DNA from: Brevibacterium pigmentatum
GTDB taxonomy: Bacteria; Actinomycetota; Actinomycetes; Actinomycetales; Brevibacteriaceae
Direction: 5' to 3'
Assembly: GCF_011617465.1 (NCBI RefSeq)
Contig: NZ_CP050153.1
Span: 124,001-188,000, forward strand
DNA: 64,000 bases
Shown: positions 36,641 through 45,671 of the stretch, piece after piece
How positions within the stretch are numbered: position 1 is the first letter of the stretch
Layout: every line of letters starts with the position of its first letter
Notes under the pieces: model-generated
What the model saw: only the letters and a program-made list of their open reading frames with translations
Databases searched by the model: none
What the model was told of the DNA's origin: nothing
Made by a program: the position numbers and the translations under genes

Positions 36641-36811
36641 TCAGCCGGTGAAGATCGCGACGGCCTTGACCACGGTCAGGGACAGGCCCCAGAGGAGGCC
36701 GCCGACCACGACGACGGTGAGGACGGATCCGACGGCCCGGTAGGCACCGCCGACGGGGGACTGCGGTGAACCGGAGTCGGGGACGTGGGCGACGGGGGTG
36801 GAATCGTTCAT
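36641..36811 (-). CDS. Small one-helix subunit of the OFA-type MFS transporter
   Basis: 56-residue protein, MNDSTPVAHVPDSGSPQSPV then a single membrane span around SVLTVVVVGGLLWGLSLTVV and a short KAVAIFTG tail. It starts 15 bases after the stop of the OFA-family transporter, preceded by GGAAAGG. Small single-span proteins in exactly this place, with this W/G pattern, are known next to oxalate/formate-type MFS genes and annotated as MFS small subunits. I infer the same here; a function has not been shown to my knowledge. Confidence 0.68.
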   Translation of the reverse strand: MNDSTPVAHVPDSGSPQSPVGGAYRAVGSVLTVVVVGGLLWGLSLTVVKAVAIFTG

Positions 36812-36826
36812 GATCTGACCTTTCCT

Positions 36827-38197
36827 TCAGTTCTCTTCGAGGGCGGCGGCCTGCTTGGCGGCGACGTCCTCTTCGCGTTCGAAATACTTCTCGCTGACCG
36901 GGCGGACGAGCGCATTGGCAATGAAGCCGATGACCAGTGCGCCGACCATGATGAACATGCCCGGGGTGTAGAGCTCGGGGCCTTCCTTGCCCGCGGCCTC
37001 ACCGGCTTCGACGACGGAGTTGACGATGAGCGGACCGGCCACACCGGCGGCCGACCATGCCGTGAGCAGCGCACCGTGGATGGCGCCGACTTGGTAGACG
37101 CCGAAGAGGTCCTTGAGGTAGGCGGGAACAGTGGAGAATCCGCCGCCGTAGAAGGAGATGATGATGAGGGTGGCGAGCACGAAGAGGATGATCGACGCGC
37201 CGCCGAAGAGCGCGACGAGAAGATAGAGGATCGCCCCGACGCCGAGGTACATCATGTAGTTGTTCTTCCGCCCCAGGTAGTCCGAGGTCGTCGACCAGAT
37301 GAAGCGTCCGCCCATGTTGCCGATGGAGAGCAGGCCGACGAAGCCGGCTGCCGCGGCGGCGGTGATGCCGAAGTAGGACTGGATCATCGGGGCGGCGTTC
37401 TCGAGGATGCCGATGCCCGCGGTGACGTTGAGGAACAGGACGACCCACAGCAGCCAGAACTGCGGTGTGCGGATGGCGTTGCGCACGGAGACGTTGCCCT
37501 TCGTCTGCATCGGCTTGGCCTCCACCTTCGACGGGTCGAAGCCCTTCGGGGTCCATTCCGGGTGGGGGACGCGGATGACGAAGGCGCCGGCGGCGATGAC
37601 TACGGCGTAGACGATGCCGAGGGTGACGAAGGTCGGGGTCAGACCGGCGACGAGGTGTTCGGGATCGGCACCGCCGCCGTAGAGGGCCATGAGCTGGTTC
37701 GACATCGGGCTGGCGATGAGCGCACCGCCGCCGAAGCCCATGATGGCCAGCCCTGTTGCCAGGCCGGGACGGTCCGGGAACCATTTCATCAGGGTCGAGA
37801 CCGGGGAGATGTAGCCGATGCCCAGACCGATGCCGCCGATGACTCCGTAGCCGAGGTAGACCAGCCACAGCTGGCCGGCCACGATGCCGAGGGACGCGAT
37901 GAAGAAGCCGACGACCCAGCAGGTTCCGGCCGCGACCATCGAGGCGCGCGGACCGTTCTTCTCCACCCAGGGGCCGAAGACGGCCGAGGAGATGCCGAGC
38001 ATGAGGATCGCGATCGAGAAGATCCAGCCGATCGCGACCTCACCGGAGTCGAAGTGGGACATGAACGGGATCTTGAAGACGCTGAATGCGTAGACCTGGC
38101 CGATGCACAGGTGGATGGCCAGAGCGGCCGGTGGGATCAGCCACCGGTTGAAGTTCTTCGGCGCGACGATCGCCGAGCGCGTGAGAATGGAAGCCAC
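36827..38197 (-). CDS. OFA-family MFS transporter (oxalate/formate antiporter-like)
   Basis: 456-residue, 12-span permease. NRWLIPPAALAIHLCIGQVY at the start, GLGIGYISPVSTLMKWFPDR in the centre and GNMGGRFIWSTTSDYLGRKN in the second half are characteristic of the OFA (oxalate:formate antiporter) branch. Actinobacterial members often transport pyruvate, lactate or acetate-like monocarboxylates rather than oxalate; substrate not deducible here. Forms a transcript with the downstream small protein. GTGTC-N6-GACAC (about 38226-38241) in the 204-base upstream gap is a possible operator. Confidence 0.86.
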   Translation of the reverse strand: MASILTRSAIVAPKNFNRWLIPPAALAIHLCIGQVYAFSVFKIPFMSHFDSGEVAIGWIFSIAILMLGISSAVFGPWVEKNGPRASMVAAGTCWVVGFFIASLGIVAGQLWLVYLGYGVIGGIGLGIGYISPVSTLMKWFPDRPGLATGLAIMGFGGGALIASPMSNQLMALYGGGADPEHLVAGLTPTFVTLGIVYAVVIAAGAFVIRVPHPEWTPKGFDPSKVEAKPMQTKGNVSVRNAIRTPQFWLLWVVLFLNVTAGIGILENAAPMIQSYFGITAAAAAGFVGLLSIGNMGGRFIWSTTSDYLGRKNNYMMYLGVGAILYLLVALFGGASIILFVLATLIIISFYGGGFSTVPAYLKDLFGVYQVGAIHGALLTAWSAAGVAGPLIVNSVVEAGEAAGKEGPELYTPGMFIMVGALVIGFIANALVRPVSEKYFEREEDVAAKQAAALEEN

Positions 38198-38401
38198 GGG
38201 AAGTCCTTTTCTGCGATGAAACTCGTGTCACCGTCGACACTGGTCAGCGGACGGAGCGGGCGACCGGCGGTCAGCCGACCGACCGGATAGTCCACCTCAG
38301 GGTAAGTTCCACACAAAGAAAATGCGAGGAATGCTCAGCGTTTTCTTGAGAAAAGGCGGCAATTTCTTGCCAACTGGGACGGAATCCGTGGCCTCCGGGG
38401 C

Positions 38402-39193
38402 TCAGAGGCGGATCGTGACGTCGGCCTGCTTGCGCAGCTTCTTCGCGAACTTCTGAGTTGCCTCCTGAGACTTCTGGCTCTTCACCTGCTCCTTGAGCTG
38501 GGGACGCATCTCCTCGATCGGCGGCATCTCCTGCTGGCCCTGGCCGCCCTGCTGAGCCATCTGCTCCTGCTGGGTCTTCGCCTGTTCGTAGGCCTGCCCG
38601 ATCTCTTCGCCGCTGACCTTGAACTCACCGTACTCGTCTTCGACGAGGCCTTCGATCTTCAGCTGGTTGGCAAGCTCCGAGCGGACCTTCTTCTCATCCA
38701 TGCCCTGGTCCTTCATGGCCTTGAGGAAGTCCTTCTCGCTCATCTGCCCCGACTTCGCGGATTCCTTGAGGCCCTTGTCGATGTCCTTGTCCGAGACGTC
38801 GATCTTGCGCTTGTCGGCTTCCTGGACGAGGACTTCGGTGCTCACGAGGTTCTCAGCGGTCTGCTTCTTCAGTCCCTTCTCATCGACCGGCTGGCCGGAC
38901 TGCTGAGCCTGCATCTGCATCTGCTGGTACTGGGTTTCGAAGAGGGGGACGAACTCGCTCTTCTTGATCTTCTTGCCGTTGACCTCGGCGACCACCTCGG
39001 GGATGTCCTTGGTGTTCGGCTTGCCCTGCTGGCCCTGTTGGTCCTGAGCAGAGTCGGCGCCGGGGGACTGTTCGGCCGCGGCCGAGGACTCCTTCGGTTT
39101 TGCTTCGTCGCCCTGACTTCCGCAGGCGGCCAACGCCACCACGGATACGGACATGGCCAGGCCCAGCAGCCACCGGTTCGTTCGCACATTCAC
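38402..39193 (-). CDS. SurA N-terminal domain lipoprotein (chaperone-like)
   Basis: 263-residue secreted lipoprotein. Signal peptide with lipobox VALAAC (Cys about residue 24) and a Gln/Ser/Lys-rich spacer. A SurA_N-type helical domain follows (VVAEVNGKKIKKSEFVPLFE, VLVQEADKRKIDVSDKDIDK). No parvulin PPIase domain follows; the C-terminus is Gln/Met/Glu-rich. Likely an extracytoplasmic chaperone or a PrsA-like factor without isomerase activity. Confidence 0.8.
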   Translation of the reverse strand: MNVRTNRWLLGLAMSVSVVALAACGSQGDEAKPKESSAAAEQSPGADSAQDQQGQQGKPNTKDIPEVVAEVNGKKIKKSEFVPLFETQYQQMQMQAQQSGQPVDEKGLKKQTAENLVSTEVLVQEADKRKIDVSDKDIDKGLKESAKSGQMSEKDFLKAMKDQGMDEKKVRSELANQLKIEGLVEDEYGEFKVSGEEIGQAYEQAKTQQEQMAQQGGQGQQEMPPIEEMRPQLKEQVKSQKSQEATQKFAKKLRKQADVTIRL

Positions 39194-39435
39194 TCCTGCT
39201 CATCGGTTTCAGCCTGCCAGGCTAACAGTGCCGACTCCCCGAAGAATGTGTGGAGTATGTGCGTCGCTTGGCAAGGACGATTGCGGTGGTTGGGCTCGGG
39301 GAGGTTCCTGATCCTTTCTGTTCGTCTCGGACTCGTCGATCGGGCGCTGACGGCAGGCCGCCTCGGCGGGTACACTTCGGCTACCGGAAACGCACGGAGC
39401 ACGGTCCGTGCCATCCGCAGCGAAGGGAGTTGGCC

Positions 39436-39792
39436 ATGGAATCGACGTTTCGCGGGGTGTTCCTCACCTGCACCGACGCCGAGGCGACCGCCGCCTTCTA
39501 TCGCAAGATCGCAGGGCTGCCGCTGACGACCGAGGGCGATGAAGAGTACTCGTACTTCGTCGTCGAGGCCGGGGGAGTGCAGTTGGCTCTGCATTCGGCC
39601 GAGGCGTTCGCCGACTATGCGTTCCCGCCCGTCGCCGAGTCGAATCTCACGCACCTGTACTTCCGGATTCCGGATCAGGCGGAGTTCCTCGAACGGATCA
39701 AGAACGCCGGCACTCCGCTCGTGGCGGTCGATGACGTCGTCGTCACGGTCGAGGACCCCGACGGCCGGAAAGTCATGTTCGGCACGGCGTGA
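39436..39792 (+). CDS. VOC-family (glyoxalase/dioxygenase fold) protein
   Basis: 118-residue single VOC module: FRGVFLTCTDAEATAAFYRK, then GGVQLALHSAE and ESNLTHLYFRIPD, ending DPDGRKVMFGTA. The Glu/His/Glu metal-ligand pattern is not clearly complete, so enzyme activity is uncertain. ATG at 39436 follows AAGGGAG; TACACT at 39371-39376 right after a CCTCGGCG octamer may be its -10. Its end overlaps the epoxide hydrolase end by 20 bases, tail to tail. Confidence 0.72.
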   Translation: MESTFRGVFLTCTDAEATAAFYRKIAGLPLTTEGDEEYSYFVVEAGGVQLALHSAEAFADYAFPPVAESNLTHLYFRIPDQAEFLERIKNAGTPLVAVDDVVVTVEDPDGRKVMFGTA

Positions 39793-40947
39793 GGATTGCC
39801 GTCAGTCCGGCCCTGAGGTCAGCGAGGAAGTCGTGCGGTGCTTCGAGGGACGGGAAGTGTCCGCCTTTCGGCGCTGCCTGCCAGCGGACGACGCGCCGGT
39901 AGCGCTGCTGTGACAATCCGCGCGGATACCTTTCGATATCGCAGGGGTACATCGTGATCGCCGTGGGAACGTCGACGCGCAGGTCGGGGTGGAGGGAGTC
40001 GTGGCTTTCGGCGTAGATGCGCGCCGAGGAAGCACCGGTGCGCATCAGCCAGTACAGAGAGACATTGTCGAGCAGTCGGTCCCGTGAGATCGTCTCGAAC
40101 GGGTTGTCTCGGGTGTCCGTCCATTCGGCGAACTTGTCGAGGATCCACGCCAGCTGGCCGACAGGTGAGTCGACGAGGGCATAGCCGATGGTCTGTGGGC
40201 GGGTGGCCTGCTGATGGGCATACGCGGCCCGATTGGCCCAGAAGTCTTCAGCGTCTTCGGCCCATGCGCGTTCGTCTGCTGTCAGCTCGTCGAGTGATGC
40301 GCCGGGGACGCCGGGGGCGTAGGTGGTGTGGATTCCGATGAGGTGGTCGGGGAAGCGTCCGCCGAGGATCGTGGTGATCACTCCTCCCCAGTCGCCGCCG
40401 AAGGCTGCGAAGCGGTCGTAGCCGAGTCGTCCCATCAGCGTGACCCAGGCTTCGGCGATTCTGTCCGTCGACCAGCCGGTGCTGCTCGGTTTGTCGCTGA
40501 AGCCGAAACCCGGCAGTGACGGAACGACGCAGTGGAACGCCGGTGCCTCGGGATCGGTCGGTTCGGCCAGCTCGTCGATGACGTCGACGTATTCGGCGAT
40601 GCTGCCGGCCACCCATGGGTGAGGACCAACGGGGTTGCGTTGGGTCGCGAGGACCGGCGGTGGAGGAAGTGGATTCGGAGTCCGTCGATGACGGTGCGGA
40701 ACTGGCCGATCTCGTTGAGCCTAGTCTCGAAGTTTCGCCACGAATAGTCGGTTCGCCAGTAGTCCACAAGGTCGACGAGGTCAGTGAGCGGGACACCCTG
40801 GGACCACCGATCAGGACCCGGCGCAGGTGACTGACTCGCGACGGTCTCTGCTTCGGGCAGGCGAGCCGAGGAGAGTCGGCGGTTGAGGTCATCGATTTCG
40901 GACTGAGGGAGGCAGAGGTCGAAGGGTACGACGGCACTTGTGCTCAT
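39773..40947 (-). pseudogene. Epoxide hydrolase family protein, frameshifted
   Basis: Alpha/beta hydrolase with an EHN N-terminal domain, split into two frames. The N-terminal part starts at ATG 40947 (MSTSAVVPFDLCLPQSEIDD) and reaches LVLTHGWP. The C-terminal part, in the frame shifted by one base, resumes with GSIAEYVDVIDEL and goes on to the nucleophile Asp in FGGDWGGVITT. Adding one base in the GCCGGCC run at 40604-40610 (giving HGWPGSIAEY, as in intact homologues) restores a protein of about 390 residues. So the gene has lost one G/C, or the sequence has an error there. Confidence 0.78.
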
Positions 40948-41011
40948 GGGTTCGGTGGTCCTTTCGAGGGCGGGGCGGACAACGGACGGCGAATCTGTAT
41001 TGAGCGACCGG

Positions 41012-41794
41012 TCAGCAGGCAGTGTGGATCCGCAGTCCGTGTTCTCCGGGGCGCAGGTGGGGTGCAAGTTCCCAATCGGTGGTGTACTCGCCGGTGAACT
41101 GCGGCCGGTAGGGGATTGTCGGGGCAGTGAAGAGCTCGCCGAGGCGGTCTGTGAGTCGGGTACGGATCAGCGTCAGGTCGTCGATACGGTCGGCGCTGGG
41201 AATGGCGAACGGTTCGAGCACGCTCATGCCGGTGTAGGCGAAGGTCCCGTGGAGGAGGCCGAAGAGGAGCTCGTTGAGCTCTCCGGACTTCCCGCGGGGG
41301 CCGATGGCGTGCGGGCGATCTCCAAGTGTGGTGATGACGAGTGCCCGTTTGCCGGTGAATGGGCCTTGCTCGAAGCGGAGCCGTCGTCCCGTGTTTTCGT
41401 CGGTTCCGAAGGCGAAGCCGCTGACGAAGACTCGGTCGAACCAGCCTTTGAGAATCGCCGGCATACCGTACCACCACAGCGGGAACTGAATGACGGCAGC
41501 GTCGGTTTGCCGCAGCTTCTCCTGCTCGCGGACGACCTCTGAGGGCTGGGTGCCGGTGAGGTGGGCAGTGCGGGTGTCGGCACTGACGCGGAACCGATCC
41601 GATGAGTGGATGTCGGCATCGCGCGGACGCACCACCGGGTCCCATTCCATGGCATAGAGATCGGATTCGACGACGGTGTGGCCGAGCATGCGCAGGTGGT
41701 CGATTCCGGCGGTGCGCAGGCTCCCGTTGAGCGAGCGAGGATCCGGGTGTGCGCTCAACCAGAGGACGGCCGAACGGGTGTCATCGTATTGCAT
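41012..41794 (-). CDS. NAD(P)H:quinone oxidoreductase-like flavodoxin-fold protein
   Basis: 260-residue flavin reductase of the NQO/MdaB/KefF group. It has the flavodoxin-fold opening VLWLSAHPDPRSLNGSLRTA, then VIQFPLWWYGMPAILKGWFD and KRALVITTLGDRPHAIGP. It should bind FMN or FAD and reduce quinones or other electrophiles by two electrons. ATG at 41794 was chosen over a long upstream extension that is HxlR antisense. Divergent from an HxlR regulator, a common arrangement for electrophile-responsive reductases. Confidence 0.85.
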   Translation of the reverse strand: MQYDDTRSAVLWLSAHPDPRSLNGSLRTAGIDHLRMLGHTVVESDLYAMEWDPVVRPRDADIHSSDRFRVSADTRTAHLTGTQPSEVVREQEKLRQTDAAVIQFPLWWYGMPAILKGWFDRVFVSGFAFGTDENTGRRLRFEQGPFTGKRALVITTLGDRPHAIGPRGKSGELNELLFGLLHGTFAYTGMSVLEPFAIPSADRIDDLTLIRTRLTDRLGELFTAPTIPYRPQFTGEYTTDWELAPHLRPGEHGLRIHTAC

Positions 41795-41816
41795 GTCTCC
41801 ATCGTGGATGCATAGA

Positions 41817-41847
41817 GTACGAGCGTCTAGTACGGACATTTCTGTCC
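41817..41847. promoter_or_regulatory. Palindromes between quinone reductase and HxlR genes
   Basis: GTAC-N9-GTAC (41817-41833) is followed at once by GGACA-TTTC-TGTCC (41834-41847) in the 67-base divergent gap. Either is a candidate HxlR operator serving both genes. Confidence 0.5.
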
Positions 41848-41861
41848 CTGTGGAGGTGCCT

Positions 41862-42197
41862 ATGCGGTTGCCGGTCCGGCGCGCGATGGAGGTGTGCCCG
41901 GTCGAGGTGGCGGTCTCGGCGGTCGGTGGCACCTGGAAGCTCACTGTCATCAAGCATCTGCTCGACGGAACTCGCCGGTTCAACGAACTCGGGCGACTGG
42001 TGCCTTTGGTGAACACGAAGACTCTCACCAGGCAGCTGCGCGAGCTCGAGGAGGACGGCTTGGTTCTGCGCACTGTCTATCCGGAAGTTCCGCCGCGCGT
42101 CGAGTACTCACTGACCGATCTGGGGCGCAGCCTTCAGCCGATCGTCGAGGCGATGAACGAGTGGGGCAAGGACTTCGAACGCACTCACGCGGACTGA
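41862..42197 (+). CDS. HxlR-family regulator
   Basis: 111-residue winged-helix protein. The HxlR core is CPVEVAVSAVGGTWKLTVIK, RRFNELGRLVPLVNTKTLTR and GLVLRTVYPEVPPRVEYSLT, then DLGRSLQPIVEAM. A single Cys near the N-terminus (CPVE) is where thiol-sensing members react with electrophiles. ATG at 41862 has GGAGG 6 bases upstream. Probably controls the divergent quinone reductase. Confidence 0.86.
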   Translation: MRLPVRRAMEVCPVEVAVSAVGGTWKLTVIKHLLDGTRRFNELGRLVPLVNTKTLTRQLRELEEDGLVLRTVYPEVPPRVEYSLTDLGRSLQPIVEAMNEWGKDFERTHAD

Positions 42198-42253
42198 AGA
42201 CAGAGGCAAGTGCCGTCCGCGGGCTCTGGCGCTCGGTCCTGCCGTATGGTGCT

Positions 42254-42811
42254 TCAGGCGCTCGGCTCGTAGGCCGAGTAGGTGATGCCGCTCGGGAAGG
42301 ACTTCGCATCGATGAGCTTGAGGCGCGGCGGTCTGGCCGAGTGCGCGCCGTCGTGAAAGTAACCGCGTCCGCGACCCTGCCATACCGGATAGGTGAACAT
42401 CCGATACTCATCGACGAGTCCCTCCGCGATGAGTTCGTGGGCCAGGGTGATGCTGCCGGTGACGATGACATCGCGTCCCGGTGCCTCGCGCAGGTCAGCG
42501 ACCGCGCGCAGCGGATCGGAGCTGATAATCTGTGTGTTCTGCCAGCCCGGTTCGGTCAACGTCGAAGACACGACGCGTTTGTCGACCTGATTGAGGTGGT
42601 CCGCGACTCCGGTGGTGTCATCGGTGGCGTTCGGCCAATAGCCGCGGAAGTCCTCGAAGGTCTGCCGACCGAGCAGCAGCACGTCCTCGTTCGCGGACTG
42701 CCGCATGAGTTCGGCCGAGAGCTCTTCGTCCTGGGCCTGCGGATCGAACCAGTCGTCGAGCATCTCGACACGACCGTCGAGGGTGATGTTCTGAGTGATG
42801 ATGATGCGCAC
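42254..42811 (-). CDS. Dihydrofolate reductase-fold (RibD C-terminal-like) protein
   Basis: 185-residue reductase-fold protein: RIIITQNITLDGRVEMLDDW, LLLGRQTFEDFRGYWP, and DVIVTGSITLAHELIAEGLVDEY. This is the dihydrofolate-reductase family common in actinobacteria, whose substrate is mostly unknown; it is not the housekeeping FolA. GTG at 42811 follows AGGAG. Confidence 0.82.
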   Translation of the reverse strand: MRIIITQNITLDGRVEMLDDWFDPQAQDEELSAELMRQSANEDVLLLGRQTFEDFRGYWPNATDDTTGVADHLNQVDKRVVSSTLTEPGWQNTQIISSDPLRAVADLREAPGRDVIVTGSITLAHELIAEGLVDEYRMFTYPVWQGRGRGYFHDGAHSARPPRLKLIDAKSFPSGITYSAYEPSA

Positions 42812-42970
42812 GCTCGGTCTCCTCGTTGAGTGACGTGGGTAATCAACATTACTTGCCCGTGCAGACCGGCAACAAGGGTGCGTTGACCACCGCAGGGCAT
42901 AGATTGGTAACAGCAGCCGACCGGAACCGGTCGAACCGAACCGCACGCCACCCATACGATGAGGAGCCCC

Positions 42971-44170
42971 ATGACCACCCCAGATTTCCGCACCGAAGCT
43001 CAGGGCCACCTCGGCGATCTCATTTCCCTGCGACGCAAGCTGCACGCGAACCCCGAACTGGGATTCGACCTTCCCTTCACGCAGCGGACGGTGCTCGATG
43101 AGCTCGTCGGGCTGGGACTTGAGATCACGACGGGGGAGTCGCTGACCTCGGTGGTGGCCGTCCTCAAGGGCGGGAAGCCCGGGCCCGCAGTCCTGCTGCG
43201 TGGAGACATGGACGCGCTGCCGGTCGTCGAGGACACCGGCCTGGACTTCGCGTCGACGAATGGGAACATGCACGCGTGCGGACACGACCTGCACACGGCA
43301 GGACTCGTCGGCGCCGCCCGACTGCTCGCCGCTCACCGGGAGGAGATCCCCGGATCGATCATCTTCATGTTCCAACCCGCCGAGGAGGTCGAGGGCGGGG
43401 CCGAGCCGATGATCGCCGAGGGGGTGCTCGAGGCCGCCGGAGTCCCAGCCATCGCGGCCTACGGAATCCACGTCGAAGCCGACGTTCGGGGTCGCTTCAC
43501 GACGAAGGGCGGGCCGCTCATGGCCGGGTTCGCCGACCTCAACCTGACCATCCACGGAGCCGGCGGGCACAGCAGCCAACCGCAGGCGACCCGCGACCCC
43601 GTGCCGGCGCTCGCCGAGGTGGTGCTGGCCCTGAATACGATGACCGGCCGGTCCTTCGACATATTCGACCCCGTCGTCGTCTCGGTCACCCAGCTCGAAG
43701 CCGCGCAGGCCAGCAACGTCATCCCGGACTCGGCGAAGCTCACCGCGTCCATCCGCTTCCTCTCCGCCGAGTCTCTGGCACTGCTGCAGGAGCGGGTGAC
43801 CGAGATCGCCGAGAACATCGCCCGGGCGCATCGCTGCACCGCCGAGGTGGACTTCCGAGTGGGATTCCCCGTGACCGTGAACAACGCGTCCGAGTCAGCA
43901 CTCGTGCTCGAACGCTTGGGCTCCGTGTTCGGGTCCGAGCGGGTCGTCGAGATGGAGCATCCGCGGATGGGGTCGGAGGACTTCTCATTCGTCTTGCAGA
44001 AGGTTCCGGGCACATTCGTGTTCCTCGGCGCGACGCCCGAGGGCATCGACCCGGACGCCGAGACGAACCACTCACCCAGGGTGGTCTTCGACGACGGCCT
44101 GCTCGGGGATCAGGCCGCAGCGCTCGCCCACCTGGCGTTCGCGCGGCTGGTGGACGAGGAGAAGCGCTGA
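42971..44170 (+). CDS. M20-family amidohydrolase
   Basis: 399-residue zinc hydrolase of the IAA-amino acid/N-acyl-amino acid amidohydrolase type. Metal-site segments are LLRGDMDALPV, MHACGHDLHTA, FQPAEEVEGGAEPM and, near the end, HPRMGSEDFSFVL. The second of two in-frame ATGs (42971) is preferred, with GAGGAG 6 bases upstream. Substrate unknown. Convergent with fdhA across a strong hairpin. Confidence 0.87.
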   Translation: MTTPDFRTEAQGHLGDLISLRRKLHANPELGFDLPFTQRTVLDELVGLGLEITTGESLTSVVAVLKGGKPGPAVLLRGDMDALPVVEDTGLDFASTNGNMHACGHDLHTAGLVGAARLLAAHREEIPGSIIFMFQPAEEVEGGAEPMIAEGVLEAAGVPAIAAYGIHVEADVRGRFTTKGGPLMAGFADLNLTIHGAGGHSSQPQATRDPVPALAEVVLALNTMTGRSFDIFDPVVVSVTQLEAAQASNVIPDSAKLTASIRFLSAESLALLQERVTEIAENIARAHRCTAEVDFRVGFPVTVNNASESALVLERLGSVFGSERVVEMEHPRMGSEDFSFVLQKVPGTFVFLGATPEGIDPDAETNHSPRVVFDDGLLGDQAAALAHLAFARLVDEEKR

Positions 44171-44177
44171 CGAAAAC

Positions 44178-44231
44178 AGTGGTCGCAATCGGATGCTCAG
44201 GAGGTCCTGAAAGCATCCGATTGCGACCACT
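44178..44231. terminator. Bidirectional hairpin terminator between M20 hydrolase and fdhA
   Basis: Twenty-base perfect arms AGTGGTCGCAATCGGATGCT (44178-44197) and its complement (44212-44231). The centre (CAGGAGGTCCTG) extends the stem after a small bulge. It lies between convergent genes, 8 bases after one stop codon. No T-tract. Confidence 0.75.
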
Positions 44232-44294
44232 TCTCACCGCTTCACCCGGCTTTCGGCCATGAGAAGCACGGGCTCAGCGTGAGGTCTGAGAGCC

Positions 44295-45509
44295 TCAGGC
44301 GGAGATGAGGCCGTGCGGGTCGAGGACGAACTTCTTCGCCACGCCCGAATCGAAGTCCGCATAGCCCTGCGGGGCATCCTCGAGGCGGATCGGTGTCGCG
44401 TTGACGTTCTTCGCGATCGAGACCTTGTCGTGCAGGATCGCCTGCATCAACCCGCGGTTGTACTTCATCACCGGGCACTGGCCGGTCACGAACACATGCG
44501 ACTTCGCGAATCCGAGGCCGAAGCGCATCGACAGCGACCCTTCCTTGGCCGCCTCATCGGGCGCGCCCGGATCGCCGGTGACGTAGAGGCCGGGAATGCC
44601 GAGGCTGCCGCCGGCCCGGGTGATGTCCATGAGCGAGTTGAGCACCGTTGCCGGCGCCTCGTGGCTGGCGTCCTTGCCGTGTCCGCGCGCCTCGAAGCCG
44701 ACGGCGTCGATTCCGCAGTCGACCTCGGGCTCGCCGAGGATCTGCGCGATCTGGTCCTTCGGGTCGCCCTTGGACACGTCGACCGTCTCGCACCCGAATC
44801 CGCGGGCCTGAGCCAGGCGATCCTCGTTGAGATCGCCGACGATGACGCAGGCCGCACCGAGCAGATGCGCCGAGGTGGCTGCGGCGATTCCGACGGGACC
44901 CGCACCGGCGACGTAGACCGTCGAACCCACACCGACGCCGGCGCTGACGGCACCATGGAAGCCGGTGGGGAAGATGTCGGAGAGCATCGTGAGGTCGAGG
45001 ATCTTCTCCATCGCCTGGTCTTTGTCCGGGAACTTCAGGACGTTCCAATCGGCATAGGGCACGAGCACGTACTCGGCCTGTCCGCCGACCCATCCGCCCA
45101 TGTCGACATAGCCGTACGCCGAACCCGGGCGGTCCGGATTGACGTTGAGGCAGATACCGGTCTTGCCCTCCTTGCAGTTGCGGCAGCGGCCGCACGAGAT
45201 GTTGAACGGCACCGACACGAGGTCGCCGACCTTGACGACCTCGACGTCCCGTCCGACCTCGACGACCTCACCGGTGATCTCGTGGCCGAGCACGAGGCCC
45301 TCCGGGGCCGTCGTGCGGCCCCGGACCATGTGCTGGTCGGAGCCGCAGATGTTCGTCGCCACCGTCTTGAGGATGACGCCGTGATCGACCTTGCGGCCGA
45401 CATTGGCGGGATTGACTCCAGGCCCGTCCTTGAGGACGAATTCCGGGTATTCGGTGTCGATGACCTCGACCTTCCCGGGACCTGCGTAGCTGATTGCCTT
45501 ATTGCTCAT
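44295..45509 (-). CDS. fdhA: Glutathione-independent formaldehyde dehydrogenase
   Basis: 404-residue zinc alcohol dehydrogenase-family enzyme oxidising formaldehyde to formate with tightly bound NAD. Catalytic zinc ligands lie in ATNICGSDQHMVRGR and GLVLGHEITGEV. The structural zinc Cys cluster is ISCGRCRNCKEGKTGIC, and the nucleotide site is VYVAGAGPVGIAAATSAHLL. Length and the insertion around KGDPKDQIAQILGEPEVDCG match the Pseudomonas-type FdhA. Close to the betaine-demethylation genes that release formaldehyde. Confidence 0.92.
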   Translation of the reverse strand: MSNKAISYAGPGKVEVIDTEYPEFVLKDGPGVNPANVGRKVDHGVILKTVATNICGSDQHMVRGRTTAPEGLVLGHEITGEVVEVGRDVEVVKVGDLVSVPFNISCGRCRNCKEGKTGICLNVNPDRPGSAYGYVDMGGWVGGQAEYVLVPYADWNVLKFPDKDQAMEKILDLTMLSDIFPTGFHGAVSAGVGVGSTVYVAGAGPVGIAAATSAHLLGAACVIVGDLNEDRLAQARGFGCETVDVSKGDPKDQIAQILGEPEVDCGIDAVGFEARGHGKDASHEAPATVLNSLMDITRAGGSLGIPGLYVTGDPGAPDEAAKEGSLSMRFGLGFAKSHVFVTGQCPVMKYNRGLMQAILHDKVSIAKNVNATPIRLEDAPQGYADFDSGVAKKFVLDPHGLISA

Positions 45510-45581
45510 CGTTGAGCCTCCATGTGTGCGAAACGTGGGAGTTCGACATGCGAATGTGACGAACTGGGGTCCGTCGACATC

Positions 45582-45644
45582 ACTGACATATCAGTCTGAC
45601 ATCAGACTTAGACGCAGTCTCGCCGTCGTGACAGAACTCTGTCA
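45582..45644. promoter_or_regulatory. Three palindromes upstream of fdhA
   Basis: ACTGACATATCAGT (45582-45595), GTCTGACATCAGAC (45594-45607) and TGACAGAACTCTGTCA (45629-45644) lie 73-135 bases before the fdhA start. The first two share the GACAT core and touch each other. They look like clustered operators; the 45510-45671 gap has no other feature. Confidence 0.55.
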
Positions 45645-45671
45645 AGCCCCCTGCAGGGAACATGTGCAGGC

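Noticed and set aside
38341-38371. Small AT-rich hairpins upstream of the OFA transporter
   Set aside because: TTTTC-TTGA-GAAAA and GGCAA-TTTC-TTGCC are short stems of low stability; too weak to call a terminator or riboswitch.
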